Under the pieces are notes generated by a model that did no database searches, was not told where the DNA came from, and saw only the letters and a program-made list of their open reading frames with translations. Both the position numbers and the translations under genes were made by a program. This document shows, one piece after another, positions 1-9,942 of a stretch of DNA of 64,000 nt. Within the stretch, counting starts at the first letter, position 1, and each line of letters opens with the position of its first letter. The stretch is from Cercospora beticola (lineage: Eukaryota > Ascomycota > Dothideomycetes > Mycosphaerellales > Mycosphaerellaceae), in the NCBI RefSeq assembly GCF_033473495.1, contig NC_088939.1, forward strand, positions 4,278,001-4,342,000, written 5' to 3'.

Positions 1-567
1 TCTAGACACTCGTCCCTGCAGAGGTGGAGCTGACCCGCAGGAGGAAGGCAGAAGACGACGCTCCGCCTTGGCAGCCAAAGCTTCATCCCATTTTACATGT
101 AGCTCGTGCATGTGATTGCTCCTGTGACACCACACGCGTTGCACTTTTCATCTCGCTCTGACACCCACCCCTGCACTATCATCTACTCACCACCCCTCTA
201 GAATCTTCCAGTACTGCAATACCGTCAGGCATTCCGCAGTAATCGTAAGCTGCTCAGACCTACCTCTACTAAGTCGCTCGTTACACTTACATTGCCATCA
301 AGCTCACTGCAATCACGTCAGCCATTCCGCCGCATGAGCAAGCTGCTGAGAAACTCATGCAGGTTTGATATACATTGCACAAGAAGTCTACGAAGAAGTG
401 CCGAAAGTTCTACGGTACTGTGTCTGAATCAAATATTGCGCTTCATAATCTTTACATAGCAGGTATTTTCGTCGTCTCACACCATCGATACGGACTTGCA
501 TATCAGTCTCGCTCTCCCGAGATTCGTCCCATTCTCAGAGGTCTACTCGCACCTCGAAAGTGTAGAC
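1..567. other. left edge, no supported gene
   Basis: I see no protein family here. The short open frames around 375-743 lie on the strand opposite the 3' end of the next gene and have no recognisable motif. The stretch probably holds the 3' UTR of the minus-strand gene that ends at 568. Confidence 0.4.
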
Positions 568-1707
568 CTACTCGAACTTCCACCAGGACGACGACTGACG
601 GCCGCAATCCTGCTTCTTGGTCGCTGTGTTCTCTTGCTCACCATTCCTCTCGCGGCCATTACGAAAATCGTCCGGCATCGACCGAGTACGAAGCTCATTC
701 GGGCTACTCAACACGCTGTCCTTCCGTAGCTGCTGGCGACTGACTCCTCCAGAACCTCGTACTGAGATTTCCAAGTCGGGAACAGCTTTTTCTTCGCGGC
801 TACTCTTCTTCGAGGCTTCGGTGGAGTCGTGCCCACCGAATTCAAGTCCTGTCATCATTGAGTCGGAAATTGCCTCGTCTACACACTTCATCAGATTCGA
901 ATACTCACTCCAATAATCAAGGGAAGCAAATGCTGCGGCCATCTCCTCTTCTTCTTCGTCCGGTTCCCCTTCCTCTTCCCGAACATCTTCCATGATCTGG
1001 CGGTGGAAGTCCATGAGCTGTTCGTACACACTTGGTGGACTCTCAGGTTTCCGCGCGTCTGGATAGGGTTTTCGCTCGGAAGGCTGCTCTGCTCGGACGC
1101 CGACCGAGTTGCGATCCTGGTGGCTCTGGGAGACTGAGGACAGCGGAGCAGTGTAACCAGGTTGCGGCTTGGCAGATTTGTCATACTCCTGTATAGTCTT
1201 CGTTCCTTCTTGGAAGGTCTTCGAATCGTGCTTCGTCTCTGCAAGTGGTGGGTTGGTGTCTCGGGGCTTGTCCTCGTCTCGAATGGGGACAGGCTTTCGT
1301 TTGACGACATTGAGGGGAGGCAGCACTGTTGCTGGAAACGATCCCACTCGACTCTGTTTTGGAACTTCACGTGGAGCATACATGCTCCGCACGTTCGGGT
1401 TTTGCACACGAGCGATCTCGCACGGCTTCATGATTTCACTTTGGTGCTGCTGTGTGTTTTGGTCGAGGGATCGGACTCGCTTGACTGTTGGCTTGGGTTT
1501 CTGGGAAGTAGTTGGATACATGTTAAATCCAAAGATGGAGTGATCAAGTAAGTTGGGATGCACATTATTGTTTTGTGCATCTTTGTCCAGGTTCTGGCAC
1601 TTCACGCGCTCGGGCATGTGAATGAATGTCATCTGCAGCTGTCTAGATGATCCGGAATGTGAATGTCCCCATTCACCTCTGAACACGTGAAGCATGTTTT
1701 GCTGCAT
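568..1707 (-). CDS. hypothetical disordered protein, 379 aa
   Basis: A single uninterrupted minus-strand frame begins at an ATG (plus-strand CAT at 1705-1707) and ends with TAG at 568-570. I do not recognise the family. The protein is rich in Pro, Ser, Lys and charged residues. It has an acidic run (EEEGEPDEEEEE) near residue 250, followed by the only segment that looks ordered (FASLDYWSEYSNLMKCVDEA). There is no signal peptide or membrane segment. It is the first of three minus-strand genes in a row that encode mostly disordered proteins. Upstream introns or a different start are possible. That it is a gene rests on frame length and eukaryote-like composition alone. Confidence 0.5.
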   Translation of the reverse strand: MQQNMLHVFRGEWGHSHSGSSRQLQMTFIHMPERVKCQNLDKDAQNNNVHPNLLDHSIFGFNMYPTTSQKPKPTVKRVRSLDQNTQQHQSEIMKPCEIARVQNPNVRSMYAPREVPKQSRVGSFPATVLPPLNVVKRKPVPIRDEDKPRDTNPPLAETKHDSKTFQEGTKTIQEYDKSAKPQPGYTAPLSSVSQSHQDRNSVGVRAEQPSERKPYPDARKPESPPSVYEQLMDFHRQIMEDVREEEGEPDEEEEEMAAAFASLDYWSEYSNLMKCVDEAISDSMMTGLEFGGHDSTEASKKSSREEKAVPDLEISVRGSGGVSRQQLRKDSVLSSPNELRTRSMPDDFRNGRERNGEQENTATKKQDCGRQSSSWWKFE

Positions 1708-2040
1708 ATGGGATCAGCTCCTCTCAGCAGTAGGCTGGAAGCCTGAAGAGACCAGATAGTCTTAACAGTACAGTACTAGTGTGTCAATAATGTAGGAGTG
1801 GGAAGGAAAGCAGACAAGAAGAGTCAGTCACTTCAGCAAAATACGTTCGATTTATCAATTTCATACGTCCATGGTCGAATAAGCGTGTCCAAAGCTCGTT
1901 GATCATTCATTCGTAAGTCGTCATTTTGTCATGTCATACATAGGTCGTTATCCATGCAGTTTTGTCAAAGCCTTTGCATTACCTTATCGAGCCACCAAAT
2001 CAGGCATTTTTGTCAGGTCGCCCGTCCTGCCGCTCACCAT
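1708..2040. other. intergenic, nothing recognised
   Basis: About 330 bp separate two minus-strand genes. The stretch should hold the promoter of the 379-aa gene and the 3' UTR of the next one. No motif stands out. Confidence 0.4.
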
Positions 2041-3594
2041 TCACCGTTCCCTGAAGCCAGCGTACCCGGCGTCCTCCTCCAGCTTCTTCCAGATGTTCGT
2101 TGCATCGTCATCCTCGTCTGATACGCGAGGTTGGAGATGCTCCGTGAATCTGGAAGCACGGCCGTGTTGAACGTGCCAGGAGTCTACCGGCTTGCCCTCG
2201 TGGACTTGATGGACATGGGCTTTAATCTCGCCAGTGCGGACGTTCTTGCCGCGCACTGAGGCTGAGGCCTCTTCAGTCCGGCTTTCGAGCATGTCTAGTG
2301 CCGCTGCTCGTGTCCTGCGATCCTCCTCGTCTGGCTCGACGTACGGCTCGACCCTTACTGGCCTGTACGTTGGCCGGTACTGGGTACCGGGGCGCAAGGC
2401 GAGAGGGACAGCCGATTGCAGACCTTCATCGGAGCTGCGAGGAGGGAGGAAGGTCTTCCGGCGAGACGATTCGGGACGTGGGCTTGGTGGTAAAGATTTG
2501 TCCACGTTGCCCTTTGGCACCGGCTTGCGTGCGGTCTTGGACATCTCGTAGGCACCGTTGGACCTAGGATATTCCGATGGTACCACGGGCTCAGGCACAG
2601 GCGCCTCCGGTGGCGAGTCGCTCCGTTCTGCAGCTCGCTGGAAATCTGCCCATGTTGACTCTACCACGCGTCGGCGTGGCTTCGGCGCGGTAGCAGGGCG
2701 AGGAGCTGCTTCAGTCTGCTCAGGAACACCATTGGCACCAGGGCTAGGAGAGGGCGGAACGTGGCCCCGCTCCCATTCCAACGTTGCAGGGTGCGATGTC
2801 GCTGCAAACTCCTCCTCAGTCCAGCCGGCAGTCGCAGTCTGAAGCACCGCAGCTGTCCGTTGGCGCGCAAGGGCAGTCACTGGTCGGCGAGACGAGTGCT
2901 CCTGAGCAGCGGCTTTCGCGAGGACGACATTCTGAGGCGCAGCTGCAGCAGCAGCATCTCGTTCGGCTCGCCGGGCAATATCCTCTTTGGTATCCCACCA
3001 CCCCTTGGCTCGGAGTGGCTCGATTGCCTGAGCCCTTGTCAGACTGACCAATTCGTGCCCTGACGGATTGTCCCAGTCGACCAGCGTTGGATTTCCGATC
3101 ACTGGTTCATGGGCCTCTGGCTCTTTTCGTCTCAGAGCCTGGGGGATCCGCTGGAGGCCCTTTGATGCCGCGCGGCCAACCTTCTTCGCCACCGATTTTC
3201 CGGCATCATATGTGTCGGCGAGGGCTCGGTCCACTGGCTCGAATGGCAGAGAGACGAGGAACTCCTCGAAACGGTCCACGCTGTTCGTTACCGGGGGCGG
3301 CTGGGCAGGTGCAGGACCCTGCTGCATGCGTTCATACGCAGCAGGGTCGACAGGTGGCCACAGGGTATAGTCCTGTGGCGGTGCAGGAGGATACGCCGTC
3401 GGCGCTTGTGTGAGACTGTCATCCCTCACGGGATGACCATCGTGGCGATGCCCTTGCCTAGAGGCAGGCTGTGGGCGCAGGCTTTTAATCCTTGGGTTAG
3501 CCAAGGATTTACTCAACGCGATTTCTTGCTCGCTTGGTTGTGCGTCAGTGGTATCGTACAGGGAACCTACCCGGTTCGGTCGGTTCGGCGCCAT
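2041..3594 (-). CDS. hypothetical disordered protein, about 517 aa
   Basis: This is a long minus-strand frame ending in TGA at 2041-2043. The frame is open further up to 3648, but that first codon is GTG. The first ATG is at 3594 (CAT at 3592-3594), so I start there; an upstream exon joined near 3650 is a real alternative. The protein is rich in Pro, Arg, Glu and Ala. It has one segment that looks foldable, near residues 110-230, containing RFEEFLVSLPFEPVDRALAD and RAKGWWDTKEDIARRAERDA. The C-terminus (ATNIWKKLEEDAGYAGF) is also well structured in appearance. No signal peptide or membrane helix is visible. I do not recognise the family. The length and biased, non-repetitive composition make it likely to be a gene. 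Confidence 0.6.
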   Translation of the reverse strand: MAPNRPNRVGSLYDTTDAQPSEQEIALSKSLANPRIKSLRPQPASRQGHRHDGHPVRDDSLTQAPTAYPPAPPQDYTLWPPVDPAAYERMQQGPAPAQPPPVTNSVDRFEEFLVSLPFEPVDRALADTYDAGKSVAKKVGRAASKGLQRIPQALRRKEPEAHEPVIGNPTLVDWDNPSGHELVSLTRAQAIEPLRAKGWWDTKEDIARRAERDAAAAAAPQNVVLAKAAAQEHSSRRPVTALARQRTAAVLQTATAGWTEEEFAATSHPATLEWERGHVPPSPSPGANGVPEQTEAAPRPATAPKPRRRVVESTWADFQRAAERSDSPPEAPVPEPVVPSEYPRSNGAYEMSKTARKPVPKGNVDKSLPPSPRPESSRRKTFLPPRSSDEGLQSAVPLALRPGTQYRPTYRPVRVEPYVEPDEEDRRTRAAALDMLESRTEEASASVRGKNVRTGEIKAHVHQVHEGKPVDSWHVQHGRASRFTEHLQPRVSDEDDDATNIWKKLEEDAGYAGFRER

Positions 3595-4452
3595 TCCAGA
3601 TGGCGAGGTGCTTGGGTTTCGTTGCTGATAAAGTTCAATGTCGACCACTCGGATCAGCTTGTTTCTGTGTCAAGTCTTTCAGATCGATAGACCAGCTATC
3701 AAGTGTCTTCTGAAAGTCTTGTCAGTTGCAAGTCTGGGCCGAAAGGTGGTGTGCACCTGGTGAGAACACAGCCCCTTTTGTATCCGTGGCTCGCCCTCTG
3801 TGCCAGAACCATAGACAAGGCCATTGTGTGGTGCGATGCATGGCCCAGCTTTGTTCTAAGACACAAAGCGCAGACATTCACAAAGCGAACATTTTGAACA
3901 CAGTGAAGTTTTCTGTTCCCTTGGACCTGACCAAGGACAAAGCAAAGTCCCGTGATTCCTTAGCGCCATTGTGGTCGCGGCAGTATACGTGGAAATCGTC
4001 GTTGCGGAAGACCAAGTAGGCGATGCTGTCGCAGGAAGACTCGTTGGTATGCGAGCATCGGAGCGTCCAAAGCATGCGTAAAGTAGCGTATATGATCTGT
4101 AGTTGGAGGTAGTATAGTGGCGAACTCGTTGTACGAAATGCGAGGAAGGAGAGGAGTAACGCAGGTGGGAAAAGGCAGAAGATATGAGAGAACAAAGAAA
4201 GGGGCGCGAATTAAACATTTTGATACATCCGAGACCGAGGCTGCCGGAAGGCGTTTTGCAATATGCCTACCTTTGCTTACCCGGCACCATGCGTCGCGAG
4301 CACAGGGCGGCATGCTCCGAATCGATCACTAGCAGGCTTGCCCTTCTCCAAATCAATCGAGGCTTTGCTTCCCGTTTGCTTGTACCACCAAAGGAAAATG
4401 TGCCGCGCCGACCTGTCTGAGACACGGATACATCGTCTTTCCGGCGGACCCA
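3595..4452. other. intergenic, no supported gene
   Basis: Several overlapping short frames occur on both strands (for example 3856-4218 minus), but none has a family motif or clear splice partners. The stretch probably contains the promoter of the 2041-3594 gene and the 3' UTR of the next minus-strand gene. Confidence 0.35.
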
Positions 4453-5682
4453 CTATTTGGCGCCTGACATCCACTTAGACGGTCGACGATGAGTATAGCC
4501 ACCTGCTTTCCTCTTCGATCTGGACTGGGTGGGACGATCCGCGACCAAGAAATCCGCGCCAGCAGCGATAGCCATCACACACAAGGAGACCGCTGCCTTG
4601 ATGATTAGTGGAGCTTGACTCAAGGCGATGTCACGCTTCACAGGCGCGAAGTCCAGGACCGATACTCGTTGTGATTGTACTCGCTTGTGCGAATGTAGGC
4701 TCACTTTTCCGGTCTTGACATTGCGGGTCTTAGGCGAAGAGTTCGTCCGTGGGCTACGTCTGATAGGTAGCGGTTTCCGTGACGTGCTTGTGATGTCCTC
4801 TGGTACGCGGCGCCAAACCGACTCGTTGGCCGTGATGACAGGAAATGACAACTCCTTTGAGAGACTGTTTGGCACTCTTGCGGCGCTTCGCTCTAGCTGG
4901 GTTGGTCGTGGTGGACTGGACTCAGAACTCACCACAATCTCAACTGGCCTGTTCGAGACACGATTCAATAGCCCTCGATGCTTTGTCGCCTTGCTGACAC
5001 CTGAATGTGAAGATCGCTTGACCTCTTTTTGAGCACGGCCATGCGGGATGATAAGCTGAGCAACGCGCTTAAGCTTTTGACGCGCGCGGCCGAGCAGAGA
5101 GGGCTTCGTGCTGTCTGCCACGACCATGGCTTGCTTCGTATCTTCTTCCGCGGTAGGAGAGATTTCCGCCTCAAGTTCTGTCGCCGCATGTGCGTTTGCT
5201 GTCCCACAACCAGCTGGAGAGGGTATTGATCTGCTTTTGCTTGGTGAGTAGAGGAACAGGGACAGTCGAGTGCTGTTGCGAGTTTGCGATCGTTGGACAA
5301 CTATCCTGTCAGATGGCGTAGTAACTTCCTCGAGATCCGCAGGAATCTCTTCGATCAAAGTGTCAATGTCCTTTTTGATGTCATGGAATGGTGTGTATGC
5401 CGCATCGATGCTGCTTGGTTTGGTCGGCGTGCATGGTTCTGGTATGTGCTTGTCACGCGCTTTTCTCTTGTGCAGCTCTAACGGCACAGGCACCAATGCT
5501 TCAGAAGTCTCGCTCGGCGTCTGGAGAGGACTCGAGTCAGGCGGAGTAGGGTATGGCTTGACAGGTGTAGATAGGAGCGGGCTATGTCGGCCGAGATCAG
5601 CCGCGTCTCTATCAGAATAGCATCGACGACTCGGTGTGCGACATTCTGATGATGACTTGGGCGAATTGTGTCGCGAGCCCAT
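4453..5682 (-). CDS. hypothetical basic protein with possible C-terminal membrane helix, 409 aa
   Basis: The minus-strand frame runs from ATG (CAT at 5680-5682) to TAG at 4453-4455 with no intron needed. The protein is Ser/Pro/Arg-rich and opens with SP/TP dipeptides (for example PTPPDSSPLQTP), possible proline-directed kinase sites. The middle is basic. Near residues 360-382 there is one hydrophobic stretch (IIKAAVSLCVMAIAAGADFL) that could be a single membrane helix, followed by a short basic tail. That would make it a tail-anchored type protein, but this is inference. I do not recognise the family. It follows two other minus-strand genes encoding disordered proteins. Confidence 0.55.
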   Translation of the reverse strand: MGSRHNSPKSSSECRTPSRRCYSDRDAADLGRHSPLLSTPVKPYPTPPDSSPLQTPSETSEALVPVPLELHKRKARDKHIPEPCTPTKPSSIDAAYTPFHDIKKDIDTLIEEIPADLEEVTTPSDRIVVQRSQTRNSTRLSLFLYSPSKSRSIPSPAGCGTANAHAATELEAEISPTAEEDTKQAMVVADSTKPSLLGRARQKLKRVAQLIIPHGRAQKEVKRSSHSGVSKATKHRGLLNRVSNRPVEIVVSSESSPPRPTQLERSAARVPNSLSKELSFPVITANESVWRRVPEDITSTSRKPLPIRRSPRTNSSPKTRNVKTGKVSLHSHKRVQSQRVSVLDFAPVKRDIALSQAPLIIKAAVSLCVMAIAAGADFLVADRPTQSRSKRKAGGYTHRRPSKWMSGAK

Positions 5683-6275
5683 GATTCTTTTTCAACGTCC
5701 TTCTGATGGATTGCAGACAGTCTAGCTCGAGCCCTGGAGTAGGAAGAAGGAGGTATACTGCATGCACAGGTCTCCGGGCACACACCTCCCACATTGTCGG
5801 GCAAATATCTTGTACCCGAGACTCCTGCAAGTGAATAGCCTCGTGCTCAGCTCAGAAGTGACTGGTCACGTGGGACTCGCGAGAGTGTTTGGTCTCATGA
5901 TCTCGATGCAATAATGTTGGTCGAAGGCTCCGTTGCGACTGTGCAAGTTCGTGGGAATGTTCGGATGGGCCATTGGGACCAATCCACATGCGAGGACTTC
6001 CGCAGCTTCAGCGGCGCGTTCTTCTCATAGCAAATCATCCAGAGCACCCAAAATATGCGGGAGAGGTCGATCGGAAGTTACGAAATCGTCTTTTGTCGCC
6101 AGTTGGGCTTCTTGAAGCACCATGTTTCCGACTCCTCGTGGGTCCGCGTCGAGACAAGGGGCATGCTAGGTTAGCTGAGTATGGCACGAAATCACGGAGT
6201 AGCGAGCCCATTGTGGAATGAGCAATGAACCGATGGGTCTGCAGCTGAAGATGGCCTTGTAGACAATTGTTGATG

Positions 6276-6644
6276 TCATCGCGAGCAGAGTTGGTACACT
6301 TGTATGTGGTTCCCTCCGCGGACGACGAGAGTGGTGTTTGCCAAGCCAAATTGAGCTTTTGGCCACAAACGCGCTTTCGTCATGCCTTTCGACGCGTACT
6401 GTAGGCTGCAACTTCCTCCAACTTTCAGTTCATCAATTATTGACCTGTCCACAATCCCTCTTTGAATCTTGAGTACACCCACCATTTCTCTATGGTATTC
6501 GCTGTCGATTGGAAGTGAGCGGGTCAGCATTGCATCGCGGAATGCCGAAATCATGACAGTTTGGTCTCTGCAGTTCGGACCTGGCTCACCATCCCTTTCA
6601 TCACGCTCACCTGCAGGACACTCAAGCTCTCGTCTTAAGGACAT
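6276..6644 (-). CDS. possible small protein, 122 aa, weak
   Basis: This is a minus-strand frame from ATG (CAT at 6642-6644) to 6276. No family is recognised. The middle (SEYHREMVGVLKIQRGIVD) has an ordinary amino-acid mix, unlike most shadow frames. An AT-rich TATA-like sequence (plus strand CATATAATATTAG, about 6704-6716) lies roughly 60 bp upstream of the ATG on the minus strand, which fits a promoter. There is no homology or splice evidence, so it may not be a gene. Confidence 0.2.
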   Translation of the reverse strand: MSLRRELECPAGERDERDGEPGPNCRDQTVMISAFRDAMLTRSLPIDSEYHREMVGVLKIQRGIVDRSIIDELKVGGSCSLQYASKGMTKARLWPKAQFGLANTTLVVRGGNHIQVYQLCSR

Positions 6645-7149
6645 GATACCCTGTCCATCTCGTGGCCGGTAGCGATAATTTCCGAGCGCTCGATCGGCCC
6701 GAGCATATAATATTAGGGCCAATATTCAAGGTTGAGCTGCTCTACTCGCACACCACGCCAAGGACATGGCTGTCACTTCGCAAGACTTGACTGCCCCAAC
6801 CCGGTCAAAACCTGTTGACCGCAGCCACGTCAGGCACTCCGGACTTCCAGTGGTTGCGAGTGCTGATAAGAACAGCACATGCGATTTGTCCTCTGGCCGC
6901 ATCTCATTACGCGTAATCAACAATTCTACGACGACATCGGAGAGAGAGGGTCACAACTGCCTTGACCACGCTTTGAGTCTGCGGCCTGTCACATCCAAAG
7001 CTGATAACATGACCAACGGGCTTATTCTCGCGCAATGCCGTGCTGTCCACGTGCTATGTTGCAATCCTGCTGTGGTGGCTTTAATTCAAGTCGACGCAGA
7101 AGAAAGCTGGTCGGCTCTTGCCTCATAAAGCTTGGGGGCACCAGCATAC

Positions 7150-7155
7150 ATATAT
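7150..7155 (+). promoter_or_regulatory. TATA-like element of the MCQ-type gene
   Basis: ATATAT lies 61-66 bp upstream of the ATG at 7216, a spacing matched by the element upstream of the dehydrogenase at 8912. Confidence 0.35.
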
Positions 7156-7215
7156 GGTTCGCTCAGTCTCCGCCTCACTGCGCATGCTTCAACTTTCTGT
7201 CAGTCAGCTCGGGCC

Positions 7216-7503
7216 ATGTGTCAATACCGCTACAGAATATGGGAGTGCGGCTGCGATGAGAAGTTCTTGACCCATCGGTGCCCATATGCAGACTACAAAG
7301 GCCACGTCCGGCACAAGGATCGATTTCGGGATGATATCCACGAGCCCGGTCGTTGTCCCTATGATTGCAGAAACCAGCCGATGCGAAATGGTGGTAAATT
7401 CCGACGAAGACCGCCTCCTCCGGACCCGCTGAGTAAGGACTCGACCTACATGATCGTTGGCAAAGCTGCTCTGGGAACGCTGAAGCGTCTGACGCGTGTG
7501 TAG
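7216..7503 (+). CDS. small cysteine-rich MCQ-type protein, 95 aa
   Basis: The frame is open from 7132, but the start at ATG 7216 gives the N-terminus MCQYRYRIWECGCDEKF. This closely resembles the start of the protein at 62619-63179 (MCQFTTTYYNTCKHYSRR). Both show Met-Cys-Gln, then aromatic and basic residues, then Cys-x(1-3)-Cys/His pairs, suggesting a small metal-binding N-terminal module. Further Cys residues follow (HRCPY, GRCPYDC). The C-terminal part is basic and Pro-rich (FRRRPPPPDP). No signal peptide is seen, so it is probably intracellular. I recall short MCQ/MC-x-Y starting proteins as common in dothideomycetes, without an assigned function. A TATA-like element lies about 60 bp upstream. 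Confidence 0.55.
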   Translation: MCQYRYRIWECGCDEKFLTHRCPYADYKGHVRHKDRFRDDIHEPGRCPYDCRNQPMRNGGKFRRRPPPPDPLSKDSTYMIVGKAALGTLKRLTRV

Positions 7504-7815
7504 ACGGGAGCAAGGTGAGTACTACTCCGCCGCTTGTCGTCCATCCAGCTCATATGCTTCCATCAGACGTCCTTGATGCTCCCGCAAGCAGTCACTCCAT
7601 GCATGGAGAACATAGCCTCTCGCAGCTCGACTCACCTTGGGCCCGATATGATTCAACATCATTTTTGCGGACGCGACTGCTGGGCCCACTGGATCAACGG
7701 GCCGATCACCGTCATCGTCGTAAAGATTCAATTCTTCAATTGTATATTGAAAGAAGCTTGACGATGTCAATGTAGAAATGGTGTCCTCTTCGACGTCCAC
7801 ACATGGCCAAGTTTT
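7504..7815. other. intergenic between convergent genes
   Basis: The MCQ-type gene and the dehydrogenase converge here, so 3' UTRs are expected. A minus-strand open frame at 7522-7800 lacks an ATG near its beginning (first codon GTG) and I do not call it. Confidence 0.4.
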
Positions 7816-8912
7816 CTAGGATGGCGCCTCATTGATCGTGAAGCCATTGTCGATCACGAGATTATGTCCGTTGACAAGGCTCATTCTTGGAGTGCTCAAC
7901 AAGACCACGACATCACCAACTTCGTCAAAGGTTGCTTTGCGTCCTTGCCGAGCTTCGTACGTTGGCCAGGACTCTGCAGCAAGTTCACCTGATGCCATCG
8001 AAGGCTTCAACAGATCGGTCAAAACTGTTCAAGATCGTGAGTACTAGCTCAAGGCCATAGTAGAATGCTTTAGACTCACGAAAGCCAGGCGACACTGCAT
8101 TCACTCGAATGTCGCTTCCACGAGCCTCGAGACAGGCCTTCCGGGAGTCAGCATGCTGCCTGAGGTCAGAAGTTGCCCCTCCAACTTACAGCTTTTGTTA
8201 TGCCCATCACGCCGTGCTTCGCCGCTGTGTATCCGCTCGTGCCAGCGCCAGATTGGATCGAGTTCACCGATGCGGCATTGACGATGCTTCCTCGTTGAGG
8301 AACCCTACCAGATTCTCTGCGAATGCTCGTCAATATACAGCTTTCATCAAAATTTTACCCCCTCACTTACACCTCTACGGATTCCTGTTTGAGCATTTGC
8401 TTCAACTCATGCTTGGTGCATAGCCAGACTCCAACCAGATTGACGTCGATGACCTTCCGCCATGCCTCGAGTGGAGTGTCGACTGTCAGCGCGAGTGGGC
8501 CGATGATACCGGCAAAGTTACTGGGCGGATCTAGGTTCAGCATTACTGTACCCATCTGACATGGTAGCTACCTACTTACGCAGCGTAATCAATCCGGCCG
8601 AACTCCTTGACTGTTTCTGCAATCGCTCGCTCGACCTGGTCTTCTTGTGTTACATCTGCATGAATGGTGATGCACTTCACCTGGTCAGCATTGGTACGTC
8701 GCCGAGAAGTGGAATAAATGTACCTTCGTGCCATACTGCTCTACAGCTGCTTTGCCTTCGTTGAAGGTCTTCTCATCCTGGATATCGACGAGTGCTATGC
8801 CTTTCGAGCCTTCTTTGGCGAATGATACTGCAATGGCGTTTCCGAGTCCACGAGCTCCCCCAGTGACGAACGCAATGCCGGGAGCGACAGGGCCACCGCG
8901 AAGCTGAGACAT
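7816..8912 (-). CDS. short-chain dehydrogenase/reductase (SDR), 277 aa
   Basis: This is a classical SDR, an NAD(P)-dependent oxidoreductase of unknown substrate. Hand splicing gives six exons: 8724-8912, 8580-8680, 8371-8520, 8190-8316, 8080-8137 and 7816-8024. They total 834 nt (277 codons plus stop), and all introns are GT..AG. The cofactor motif TGGARGLG is near residue 20. The segment normally NNAG reads NFAG and is restored only by splicing (IDYAA joined to NFAGI). The catalytic residues are Ser in IVNAAS and YTAAK, followed by IRVNAVSPGF. The start ATG at 8912 is preceded by a TATA-like ATATAT (8975-8980) about 65 bp upstream. It is divergent from the 9477 gene and lies 2.4 kb from the acyltransferase, so it may or may not belong to the putative metabolite locus. 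The first intron (43 bp) is unusually short. Confidence 0.9.
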
Positions 8913-9476
8913 GATAAGATACTGACAAGGGTTGTCAAACAACTGATGTGAATTTATGTGATGAAGAAGTGCAGATATATGAGTCTATTTTCGACTCGCA
9001 TTCCCCTCTTGAGGACGATCTGACCTCGGCCGGCTCTTAGTTGTTACGATCCTTCTAAAGCTATGCTTGACCTAGACAACATGCGATCGCACAACAGTAT
9101 AGCCGGGTTAGCCTATGGTTCTCACGTGGAGCAGCGACTGAGCTTAGCTCCACGACACGACACAACGTGAAGCATCCTGCATTGATGACTACGCAGCCGT
9201 ATGGCTTCCGCGATCCTCAGCCTGATGTAGGCCGAAGTAACACCTCGAAGTCCCTCGCATGGCTCCTGGTTGGCGTTTGTGTCGTCAGGCTTATTCGTTA
9301 ATCTGCAGAGCTACCCCGCAACATCCCCAGGCCAAGCTACATGTGACAATGTGCTACTTGCTTATGCAGTCTACTCCTCACTGGCAGAGTACAAGAGGCA
9401 GCTTCTGGCCTGTTGTAGCTTTTGAGCACGAGACACTTCTAAACAATCAGTAAAATCATCATCGAACCCATCAATC
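8913..9476. promoter_or_regulatory. divergent promoter region, SDR / 135-aa gene
   Basis: This 564-bp stretch separates the two divergently transcribed starts at 8912 and 9477. It contains an ATATAT element (8975-8980) suited to the SDR. I recognise no other site. Confidence 0.4.
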
Positions 9477-9942
9477 ATGTCTGGCCAGCCTTGGGAAGAT
9501 CGTCGTGGAATGTTTCAGCGAGGAAAAGAAGTCCACGATCCTGCAAGACGGCCTTCTCAAAGTGGTGGTGTGATTGAAGCAGTGCGGAGAGCTTCTGTAA
9601 CCAGCAACAACTCTTTGGTCGAGAAGCCATTGAGTAATGATCCAGCATCTCCCAGCTCGCCAACGAGCCAACGACGAAGGGTAAGCACCGCAGAGGTCGA
9701 GGAGCTTAAGCGTTCAAGCTGACGAATTGCGTTCGTAGTCTTCAGCCGCATCTGGTGGCATGTTCGGTAGCCTCGCGCAGCACAAGCGTGGAAGCGAAGA
9801 CTATGCGACGCGAAGAGGCAGCCACGCCGAGCAGCTCACATCGGGCGGAGCAGTATCAGGCTGGTTCAATAAGACCTTCCGAGGCATAAGCACACCTGGT
9901 GACCAGAAGGCCGCCGATCAGAAGCGTGGAGTCATGGAATGA
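9477..9942 (+). CDS. conserved fungal hypothetical protein, 135 aa
   Basis: Two exons (9477-9680 and 9739-9942) join at phase 0 around a 58-bp GTAAGC..TAG intron to give 136 codons including stop. The protein starts MSGQPWEDRRGMFQRG and contains RRPSQSGGVIEAVRRASV, then SPSSPTSQRRR, SGGMFGSLAQHKRGSEDY and a C-terminal SGWFNKTFRG. I recall this arrangement as a conserved ascomycete protein of unknown function. It is hydrophilic and Ser/Arg-rich with probable basophilic phosphosites (RRPS, RRAS, RRVS-like), and has no membrane helix. It sits between the SDR and the acyltransferase and is probably a housekeeping gene, which would mark an edge of any metabolite cluster. Confidence 0.75.

Larger units (their letters stand above)
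5683..7215. other. 1.5-kb stretch with only a weak ORF
   Basis: The left part should be the promoter of the 409-aa gene. The only candidate gene is the weak minus-strand frame at 6276-6644, listed separately. A sequence CATATATGG at 7149-7157 is the likely TATA element of the MCQ-type gene at 7216. Confidence 0.4.

Noticed and set aside
7522..7800. 92-codon minus-strand frame downstream of the SDR gene
   Set aside because: It begins with GTG, has no ATG until its middle, shows no family, and lies where 3' UTRs of two convergent genes are expected.
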